Positions 1-4,970 of a stretch of 10,415 nucleotides of DNA are shown piece by piece. Position numbers and translations under genes: made by a program. Every line of letters starts with the position of its first letter. The first letter of the stretch is position 1. The stretch is from assembly GCA_002787255.1 (NCBI GenBank), contig PCWD01000047.1, positions 427-10,841 of the forward strand, read 5' to 3'. The DNA is from Parcubacteria group bacterium CG11_big_fil_rev_8_21_14_0_20_39_14. Its GTDB lineage: Bacteria > Patescibacteriota > Minisyncoccia > Minisyncoccales > GCA-002787255. The notes beneath the pieces were generated by a model. It made no database searches, was not told the DNA's origin, and saw only the letters and a program-made list of their open reading frames with translations.

Positions 1-574
1 TTCCAAAATCTCTTGTTGGCTTGTTGCTCTTTTGAAGCCAAATTGAGCAATTTTTTAAAATATTCGAAAATCCACAATAGAAAAAATCTCTAATATCCCG
101 ATCTTTTAATTTTGAAATCTCGGCAAAAATGAACGCAAGCCTTCTTTTTTCTTCTGGCTTAAACCAGTAATCAATTCTTTCGTGTTCAGGGGCTTTTATT
201 TTTGTATCTTTGCTGTAAGTATCCAATCTTTCTTTTAAGGCGATAAACGCCTTTTCAATTTTCTTTGGATGAATTGGGGTAATTTTTGCTTTTGTAATTA
301 AAACGGCAACAGGGTTTATATCAACGCCAACCGATGGCCGTCCCATCACTTTTGACTCAACAAGAGTTGTCCCACAACCGCCAAATGGATCAACAATTAA
401 GTCGCCCTCATTTGTATATTTTTCCGCCAAGCGAGAAACTATTTGAGGAATAAACTTCGCAGGATAGCGATGATAGCCGTGCGTGATATACGCCGTGTCT
501 TTTCGTGTTTTGTCGGAAAAAGACCACGAATAATCAATTTTAGTTTTTGAAAATAATGTTGCTACTTGGCTCAT
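1..574 (-). CDS. DNA methyltransferase (N6-adenine/N4-cytosine type), C-terminal part beyond the window
   Basis: Reading the minus strand from the ATG at 574-572 gives 191 codons without a stop, running off the left edge, so the gene is partial at its 3' end. Residues 62-70 are DPFGGCGTT, the S-adenosylmethionine-binding motif I of amino-methyltransferases, followed by GVDINP (83-88), the usual acidic second SAM contact. The HGYHRYPAKFIP stretch (32-43) before motif I is typical of this class. The catalytic DPPY/SPPY-type motif IV is not in the visible part and should lie further left. With motif I N-terminal, the order fits alpha- or gamma-like enzymes. Expected role is site-specific DNA base methylation, orphan or in a restriction-modification system; no restriction enzyme is visible. 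The start follows the stop of a regulator remnant by one base, as in a translationally coupled pair. Confidence 0.85.
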   Translation of the reverse strand, partial: MSQVATLFSKTKIDYSWSFSDKTRKDTAYITHGYHRYPAKFIPQIVSRLAEKYTNEGDLIVDPFGGCGTTLVESKVMGRPSVGVDINPVAVLITKAKITPIHPKKIEKAFIALKERLDTYSKDTKIKAPEHERIDYWFKPEEKRRLAFIFAEISKLKDRDIRDFFYCGFSNILKNCSIWLQKSNKPTRDFG

Positions 575-575
575 A

Positions 576-632
576 TTATTTTTTGATTAAATCGTCCACC
601 TTAACATCTAACGCTTTGGCGATTTTCGCCAT
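576..632 (-). pseudogene. C-terminal remnant of an XRE-type HTH regulator
   Basis: Eighteen codons from an ATG at 632-630 to TAA at 578-576 read MAKIAKALDVKVDDLIKK. This resembles the end of the HTH_3/XRE domain, where an 'IAKALxVxxDDLI' helix closes the fold. The codon directly upstream in frame is TAA, so the DNA-recognition helices are missing and the piece cannot be a functional repressor. It sits one base before the methyltransferase start, where controller regulators of restriction-modification systems often lie, so a degenerated control gene is plausible. The match is short, so this rests on motif resemblance and position only. Confidence 0.45.
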
Positions 633-659
633 TTATAGAGGCATCTCGGGTCTCTCGAT

Positions 660-675
660 CCTTCGACTCCGCTCA
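660..675. repeat. CCTTCGACTCCGCTCA dispersed-repeat fragment
   Basis: The 16-mer CCTTCGACTCCGCTCA lies between the XRE remnant and the tRNA. From memory, this string recurs in intergenic repeats of many unrelated bacterial genomes. Its presence next to a truncated gene fits a recombination or insertion scar. There is only one copy here, so the call rests on recognition and not on repetition within the window. Confidence 0.3.
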
Positions 676-733
676 CCACAAGTAAAAAATGTTGACTGCG
701 GTGCCTTTTGGTTAAAATCCGCAATTTGAAAAT

Positions 734-827
734 TGGCGGAGGGGGTGGGATTTGAACCCACGAAGGGATTTTACTCCCTTAGCACGTTAGCAATGTGCCG
801 CACTAGACCAGACTATGCGACCCCTCC
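734..827 (-). tRNA. tRNA-Ser (anticodon GCU)
   Basis: On the minus strand the acceptor arms GGAGGGG (827-821) and CCCCTCC (744-738) pair fully. They are followed by discriminator G, usual for serine tRNAs, and a genome-encoded CCA (736-734). The T arm is GTGGG-TTCAAAT-CCCAC. The anticodon loop TTGCTAA gives anticodon GCT at 791-789, reading AGC/AGU. A long variable arm (AAGGGA/TCCCTT) makes it a class II tRNA, consistent with Ser. The anticodon stem has one A-C mismatch next to the loop. Length is 94 nt with CCA. Confidence 0.95.
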
Positions 828-985
828 AATCAATGGAAATCAAGGAATAAATCCGCTTTTAAATTACCATTTTTTTTACCGTCTGGCAATGCCGTTTTTA
901 ATATGCTATGATAAAAATTAATAAAGTATTTGTAATATTTGGATGCCATTCGCAGGCAAGGCAAGAGACAATTTTAAATTTTAAA

Positions 986-1012
986 TTACATTTTGAGATT
1001 TACATTTTGAGA
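986..1012. repeat. tandem 13-mer in AT-rich intergenic DNA
   Basis: TTACATTTTGAGA occurs at 986-998 and again at 1000-1012, a 14-bp period, inside the AT-rich stretch between the tRNA and the GIY-YIG remnant. The rest of 828-1029 shows no gene that I can support and no clear ribosome-binding site. Confidence 0.4.
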
Positions 1013-1029
1013 CTTGAATTTTAAAAGCC

Positions 1030-1257
1030 ATGCCCAGTAATACAACTTCCGGTGTGTTCTTCTATATTTATGTATTGGAAAGCCTCAGGGATAAACAAAG
1101 GTTCATCGGTTATACATCCAATCTTAAGAAAAGATTAGAAGAACACAAAATGCCAAACGCCAAAAATTATTTAAAAATTCTACAAATAATAAAATTATTT
1201 TTATATCTAATTTCCAAAACCAAACCCCACAAAATGGCGTTTGGCGCTGGAAGTTGA
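1030..1257 (+). pseudogene. truncated GIY-YIG (UvrC N-terminal-like) nuclease
   Basis: The first ~39 codons match the start of small GIY-YIG domain proteins: FYIYVLES (11-18) is the 'GIY' strand, FIGYTS (25-30) the 'YIG' strand, and LKKRLEEH (32-39) the following helix with the conserved Arg and His. In intact proteins the helix continues into a short loop, the 'PxKLVYYE' strand and the metal-binding Glu region, for about 80-95 aa in total. Here similarity stops at about 1147 and the reading becomes low-complexity AT-rich sequence to a TGA at 1255-1257. The break coincides with an 11-bp inverted repeat at 1152-1162 that recurs inverted at 1235-1245. No Shine-Dalgarno precedes the ATG. The catalytic Glu is missing, so I regard it as a broken gene. 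Such small nucleases are common in CPR genomes, often decayed. Confidence 0.55.
1152..1245. repeat. small inverted-repeat-bounded segment interrupting the GIY-YIG gene
   Basis: GCCAAACGCCA (1152-1162) and its exact reverse complement TGGCGTTTGGC (1235-1245) bound ~72 bp of AT-rich DNA without coding content. The left arm begins a few bases after the last recognisable GIY-YIG codon, and the right arm reaches the start region of the M50 gene. A MITE-like insertion or a deletion scar with a hairpin are both possible. No target-site duplication is evident. Confidence 0.4.
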
Positions 1258-1891
1258 TATACTGGGTATGCTTCTTGTTTTTTCTTTAGTTGTTTTAATT
1301 TTTTCAATTATGCTCCATGAGATTGCTCATGGTAGCGTTGCTGACTCCTTAGGGGATTCGACCGCAAGATACGCCGGTCGGCTTACCTTAAATCCCCTAA
1401 AACATTTAGACATTTTTGGTTCAATTATTTTACCACTCCTTTTGATTGTTGTGAGAAGTCCATTTTTAATCGGTTGGGCCAAACCCGTTCCTATTAATCC
1501 TTATAATTTTCGCGACCAGAAATGGGGAACTCTGAAAGTAGCCGTTGCCGGTCCCCTTGCTAATTTTCTTGTTGCTTTGATTTTTGGGCTTGGTATCAGA
1601 TTTTTCCCTCTGTTTTTGCCCCTGCCCGAACTTTTAATTACCTTTTTGGCCATAATTACTTTTTATAATCTTTTATGGGGCTTATTTAATTTGGTTCCCA
1701 TTCCTCCTCTGGATGGCTCCCACATTCTTTTTACTTTTTTGCCCTCATCGGCTGAAAACATTAGAATTTTTCTTCAAAAATACGGAATGTTTATTTTACT
1801 TTTTTTCATTTTTTTCGGAGGGCTTCAGTTGTTGGGAAATGTTGTTTTTTCACTCTTTAATTTGATTGCCGGAGCGCCGATGATATTTTAG
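1241..1891 (+). CDS. small M50-family (site-2 protease type) membrane zinc metalloprotease
   Basis: This is an intramembrane zinc protease. HEIAH (residues 26-30) is the HExxH zinc site in the first hydrophobic segment (about 10-31). NLVPIPPLDG (150-159) is the conserved third-ligand motif with Asp158. Other family hallmarks are GRLTLNPLKHLDIFGS (46-61), GWAKPVPINP (78-87) and AGPLANF (103-109). Further hydrophobic segments lie near 60-78, 98-120, 129-152 and 177-205, so about four to five membrane spans. At ~216 aa it is the short form without PDZ or CBS domains. Physiological substrates cannot be inferred. The start is uncertain: TTG at 1241 gives a complete first membrane segment but lies in the inverted repeat at 1235-1245, while ATG at 1268 (residue 10) is an alternative. 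Neither has a clear Shine-Dalgarno. Confidence 0.88.
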   Translation: MALEVDILGMLLVFSLVVLIFSIMLHEIAHGSVADSLGDSTARYAGRLTLNPLKHLDIFGSIILPLLLIVVRSPFLIGWAKPVPINPYNFRDQKWGTLKVAVAGPLANFLVALIFGLGIRFFPLFLPLPELLITFLAIITFYNLLWGLFNLVPIPPLDGSHILFTFLPSSAENIRIFLQKYGMFILLFFIFFGGLQLLGNVVFSLFNLIAGAPMIF

Positions 1892-1903
1892 GGGGTTAAA
1901 GGC

Positions 1904-1918
1904 GGGGGGTTGCCCCCC
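1904..1918. repeat. G6/C6 hairpin at the left flank of repeat copy 1
   Basis: GGGGGG (1904-1909), spacer TTG, then a C run starting at 1913 form a perfect G:C hairpin just after the M50 stop. The C run (1913-1922) could pair instead with the G run at 2044-2049 that closes the palindromic repeat, so two exclusive structures are possible. No T run follows, so it is not a standard terminator. Confidence 0.5.
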
Positions 1919-2049
1919 CCCCACCAACTTTGCGATTAGGCGCCAAAGGCGCCAAAGAAATTTCTGCTCATTAGCTATTTAGTAATTTTTTGGACATTCG
2001 GTATTCTCATTTAATTAAGTAAAAAAATAATCGCAAAGTTAGTGGGGGG
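1917..2049. repeat. palindromic MITE-like repeat, copy 1
   Basis: The 121-bp core at 1923-2043 matches the core at 9529-9649 with only two substitutions (A/G in the central part, T/G near the right end). The ends form terminal inverted repeats: CCCCCCACCAACTTTGCG followed by ATTA on the left against the reverse complement of TAATCGCAAAGTTAGTGGGG on the right, with one mismatch. Inside, GGCGCC-AAA-GGCGCC (1939-1953) is a further hairpin. There is no ORF inside. Both copies adjoin GGTTG-type sequence on each side, which may be a target duplication or part of the element. It looks like a non-autonomous mobile or structural intergenic element. No transposase is in the window. Confidence 0.8.
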
Positions 2050-2053
2050 TTGA

Positions 2054-2087
2054 CCCCGTTAGATGAGCGAGGCTCTATCTAACGGGG
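2054..2087. promoter_or_regulatory. inverted repeat CCCCGTTAGAT abutting the lon promoter
   Basis: CCCCGTTAGAT (2054-2064) and ATCTAACGGGG (2077-2087) form a perfect 11-bp inverted repeat, with an inner GAGC/GCTC (2065-2068, 2072-2075) that lengthens the hairpin. The right arm directly touches the TTGACA -35 box at 2088-2093. No T run follows, so it is unlikely to be a terminator. The same half-site recurs in an inverted repeat upstream of dop (7506-7533). It may be an operator or an RNA structure. Confidence 0.55.
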
Positions 2088-2116
2088 TTGACAAGAATAG
2101 TAAGCTTTGCTATTAA
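2088..2116 (+). promoter_or_regulatory. sigma-70 type promoter for the lon-related gene
   Basis: A perfect TTGACA (2088-2093) is followed after exactly 17 bp by TATTAA (2111-2116), four of six matches to TATAAT. Transcription would start near 2123, giving an ~86-nt leader before the ATG at 2209. Confidence 0.6.
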
Positions 2117-2208
2117 GATAGAAAGTAAGAAGAGTTCTTTTCAAACAAAATATTAAATCCGTCAAAGTTTTAAAAAACTTAGGCGGGTAGGCAAGGAGGA
2201 AAGAGAGA

Positions 2209-4668
2209 ATGAACAGAGAGGAATTAAGGGTTCCGGTAGAAAAGCTTAGATGGGTTTGTAATACGGATGATTTTGAATTTAATGATACTTCCGAAGTCCA
2301 GCCGCTTAAAGAGTTTATCGGCCAGGAAAGAGCTATTCGGGCTTTTAAATTGGGATTGGAGATTGGAATCCCCGGCTATAATATTTTTGCTACCGGATTT
2401 ACGGGAACCGGCAGAAACGCGGTAATTTATGAAGAACTTAAAAAATTTGCCGAGGAGAAGAAAGCTCAAGGAGAGATTTTTCTTAAAGACCTTTGTTATA
2501 TTTATAATGTTGACGAGCCAAGCAGGCCGAATATTTTAATTTTTGAAAAAGGCAAAGGCAGAAAACTTCAAAAACAAATGAAGGGCGCTCTTGAAGCTTT
2601 AAAAAAAAGAATTCCAGCTACTTTCCAAAGCGAAGAATATTTGAAAGAGAAAAATAAGATTACTGATGAATTTGAACAAAAAGATAAAGAATTGTTTGGA
2701 CGTTTGTTTAAAAAAGCCGAAGAGGGGCATATTGTTCTTCTGCAAACCCAGGGGGGGTTATTACCAAAACCCATTGCCCTAAGGCAGGCGGAGGACGGCA
2801 AGTCCCAGCCAATGTCTAAAGAAGAATACGAGAGCCTGGACGAAGAGACAAAAAGAATTATGGATAACAATATGAAGAAAATCGTTCGTTTAATGGGAAA
2901 AACACTTTTAGACGGAAAGAGGCTTCAAGAAGAAACCGACAAAAAAATAAAAAATTTGGAAGAAAAGTGGGTGAAAGAACTTTTTGAATCCGTTTTTAAA
3001 GTTTTTTCCAAAGACTATCAGCCAGGTCAGCAGGATGATGAGAATGGAGAAGAAAATCCGGGCTACCCGGAGGTCCTTAATTATTTTGAGGGGTTAAAGG
3101 GATTTGTTCTTGAAAATGTTAATTTGTTTAAACCCCAGGAAAATAATCAGGGACAGCCAATTATGATGATGATAATGGGTCAGCCAATGCAAACCCGAGA
3201 CGGACATAATCCCTTTTTGCCGTTTGAGGTAAATGTTTTTGTTGATAACAGTAAGGTTGATAGTCCTCCAATTATTGTTGAGAATCATCCAACCTTTCCC
3301 AACCTTTTTGGCAAAATTGAGAAAAAGTTTCTTCAGGGGGCTTATCTGACTGACCATACCATGGTTAAGGCCGGCTCTCTTTGTTTGGCTGATGGGGGAT
3401 ATTTAGTTGTAAACGCTATAGACCTTCTTAGAAACCCGGGCGTCTGGTATAAATTAGAAAAAACTTTGAAGAGAGGTTCTCTGAAAATTGAAGATTCTCT
3501 TGAATATCTTGGTTATGTTCCGGCAAATTTGAATCCCAAACCAATTCCAATCAATGTAAAAGTGATTGTTATCGGCGAACCGGATATTTACCATTTGCTT
3601 GTAGATTATGACGAGGAATTTCTGACTGTTTTCAGAGTTAAAGTTGAGTTTGACTCCAAAACAGGATTGAACGCTGAACAGCTTAAAAATTACGCCGGAT
3701 TTATTTCTTTTTGCTGTCAAAAAGAAGAATTGCTTCCCTTCGCTCCAGGCGCGGTGGCTAAGGTTGTGGAATATGGAGTCAGACTGACTGACAACCAGAA
3801 AAAATTATCCACTCAGTTTGGGAAGATTAAAAACCTGCTTGTTGAATCCAATTATTGGGCAAAGAAGGCCCAGAGTGAAATTGTTGCGGCTGGACATGTT
3901 CAGAAAGCAATTGAGGCAAAAAAGCAAAGAGTTAATTTGCTGGAAGAAAAAATTCAGGAAGCTATCATAGAGCAAACTTTACTGGTGGATACCGAAGGTG
4001 AGAAAGTTGGTCAGATTAATGGCTTGGCGGTTTATGACCAGGGAGATTATATGTTCGGTAAGCCGTTTAGAATAACCGCTCGAACTTTTGTAGGCAAAGC
4101 AGGAGTAGTAAGTATTGATAAGGAAGCTAAATTAAGCGGACCAATTTATCATAAAGCGATTCTTATTTTGAGCGGATATTTTGGCGGAAAATATGCCCAG
4201 GATAAACCTCTTTCTTTTTCAGCCAGTATTTGTTCTGAACAGTCTTACGGCTTAATAGAAGGCGACAGCGCTTCAATTGCCGATTTGGTCCCCATTATTT
4301 CCGAGCTTTCTGAACTTCCTGTAAATCAGAGTTTTGCGGTAACAGGTTCAATGAATCAGAAGGGAGAAGTTCAGCCAATTGGCGGAGTAAATCAAAAAAT
4401 TGAAGGATTTTTTGATATTTGCAATGGGCGCGGGCTTAACGGCAAGCAGGGTGTGATTATTCCCGAGAAAAATGTGAAAAATTTGATGCTTCGAGAAGAT
4501 GTTGTTGAAGCAGTTGCTCAAGGTCGCTTTTGTGTTTATGCCGTAAAAACAGTTGATGAGGCGATTGAACTTTTGTTGGACCATTCGGCTGAAGACGCGC
4601 ATTTGAAAGTAAATGAGCGTCTTAGAGAGATGAATGAAATTTCAAAAGAATACCGAGATGGGAGGTAA
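2209..4668 (+). CDS. Lon-related ATP-dependent Ser-Lys protease (LonB-like, AAA_32 plus Lon_C)
   Basis: Soluble AAA+ serine protease of the 'Lon-related putative ATP-dependent protease' family (E. coli YcbZ type, usually about 800 aa), lacking the LonA N-domain. The opening FIGQERAIRAF (36-46) and PGYNIFATG (55-63) are family signatures. The Walker A position reads GFTGTGRN (63-70), with Arg69 in place of Lys. I recall Arg there as common in this family, but ATP binding should not be assumed. A long charged helical insertion (about 110-300) precedes the second half of the ATPase core around ADGGYLVVNAIDLL (394-407). The protease domain occupies about 590-790: EGDSAS (684-689) carries catalytic Ser687, and GGVNQKIEG (725-733) carries catalytic Lys730. 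No membrane segment is visible. AAGGAGGA (2193-2200) lies 8 nt before the ATG. It has its own promoter and terminator but borders the Pup genes. Confidence 0.93.
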   Translation: MNREELRVPVEKLRWVCNTDDFEFNDTSEVQPLKEFIGQERAIRAFKLGLEIGIPGYNIFATGFTGTGRNAVIYEELKKFAEEKKAQGEIFLKDLCYIYNVDEPSRPNILIFEKGKGRKLQKQMKGALEALKKRIPATFQSEEYLKEKNKITDEFEQKDKELFGRLFKKAEEGHIVLLQTQGGLLPKPIALRQAEDGKSQPMSKEEYESLDEETKRIMDNNMKKIVRLMGKTLLDGKRLQEETDKKIKNLEEKWVKELFESVFKVFSKDYQPGQQDDENGEENPGYPEVLNYFEGLKGFVLENVNLFKPQENNQGQPIMMMIMGQPMQTRDGHNPFLPFEVNVFVDNSKVDSPPIIVENHPTFPNLFGKIEKKFLQGAYLTDHTMVKAGSLCLADGGYLVVNAIDLLRNPGVWYKLEKTLKRGSLKIEDSLEYLGYVPANLNPKPIPINVKVIVIGEPDIYHLLVDYDEEFLTVFRVKVEFDSKTGLNAEQLKNYAGFISFCCQKEELLPFAPGAVAKVVEYGVRLTDNQKKLSTQFGKIKNLLVESNYWAKKAQSEIVAAGHVQKAIEAKKQRVNLLEEKIQEAIIEQTLLVDTEGEKVGQINGLAVYDQGDYMFGKPFRITARTFVGKAGVVSIDKEAKLSGPIYHKAILILSGYFGGKYAQDKPLSFSASICSEQSYGLIEGDSASIADLVPIISELSELPVNQSFAVTGSMNQKGEVQPIGGVNQKIEGFFDICNGRGLNGKQGVIIPEKNVKNLMLREDVVEAVAQGRFCVYAVKTVDEAIELLLDHSAEDAHLKVNERLREMNEISKEYRDGR

Positions 4669-4705
4669 AAATTATAATTAAAAAGCTCCTATGAAAATTG
4701 GGAGC

Positions 4706-4733
4706 CCAGTAGAAGAGCGCGGCTCTTTACTGG
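4706..4733 (+). terminator. hairpin downstream of lon
   Basis: CCAGTA (4706-4711) pairs with TACTGG (4728-4733), and inside it AAGAGC (4713-4718) pairs with GCTCTT (4722-4727) around a GCG loop, giving 12 bp with one bulged G. A smaller GCTCC/GGAGC hairpin (4685-4705) precedes it. No T run follows directly; it may help the larger terminator downstream or protect the lon mRNA 3' end. Confidence 0.5.
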
Positions 4734-4740
4734 ACCAGGT

Positions 4741-4826
4741 CCCGTAGTGAAATTTGACTAATGCTTTGCGAAGAGCAAGGCATTGAAAAGCTGAAAGCGG
4801 TCAAATTTCTACTACGGGGCTTTTTT
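4741..4826 (+). terminator. intrinsic terminator of the lon unit
   Basis: CCCGTAGT (4741-4748) pairs with ACTACGGG (4811-4818), and GAAATTTGAC (4749-4758) with GTCAAATTTC (4800-4809), leaving one bulged T. This is an 18-bp stem followed by G, C and six T (4821-4826). The loop contains its own small hairpin (AATGC/GCATT and TTGC/GCAA, 4760-4784). The lon gene is therefore likely transcribed separately from the ATPase gene. Confidence 0.8.
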
Positions 4827-4829
4827 AAT

Positions 4830-4861
4830 GGGGGGTTTGATGGGGGTGTGATGGGGGGTGG
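4830..4861 (+). repeat. three long G runs upstream of the ATPase promoter
   Basis: G6 (4830-4835), G5 (4842-4846) and G6 (4853-4858), then GG (4860-4861), spaced by 6-nt T-rich linkers, end three bases before the -35 box of the ATPase gene. The GAT-plus-G-run unit repeats with an ~11-12 bp period. G-quadruplex formation is conceivable, though a fourth run of three or more G is missing. Confidence 0.5.
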
Positions 4862-4863
4862 TA

Positions 4864-4892
4864 TTGACATACTTTCTTTGTTGGGATAAATT
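4864..4892 (+). promoter_or_regulatory. sigma-70 type promoter for the ARC/Cdc48-like ATPase
   Basis: TTGACA (4864-4869) and TAAATT (4887-4892) are separated by exactly 17 bp. The -35 is perfect and the -10 matches TATAAT at four of six positions. Transcription would start near 4899, leaving a ~72-nt leader that ends in the strong GGAGG at 4959-4963, 7 nt before the ATG. Confidence 0.6.
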
Positions 4893-4970
4893 AAAAAGAG
4901 TACTTTAAAATTCAAAGCAAGGGGAAGCATTGAACCCCCATATTAGAAAAGCTGAATTGGAGGCAGAAAG

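Noticed and set aside
547..729. 60-codon plus-strand ORF
   Set aside because: It lies opposite the methyltransferase start and XRE remnant, with no ribosome-binding site and no recognisable family.
884..911. Minus-strand promoter for the tRNA (TTGCCA and a distant AT-rich -10)
   Set aside because: The -10 candidates match only three of six positions, so it cannot be supported.
733..921. Plus-strand ORF beginning MAEGVGFEPT
   Set aside because: It is the reverse complement of tRNA-Ser; the GVGFEPT string is a known false translation of the T arm.
1917..2049. CRISPR-like repeat or attachment site
   Set aside because: There are only two copies, 7.6 kb apart, each internally palindromic, without spacers or an integrase gene.
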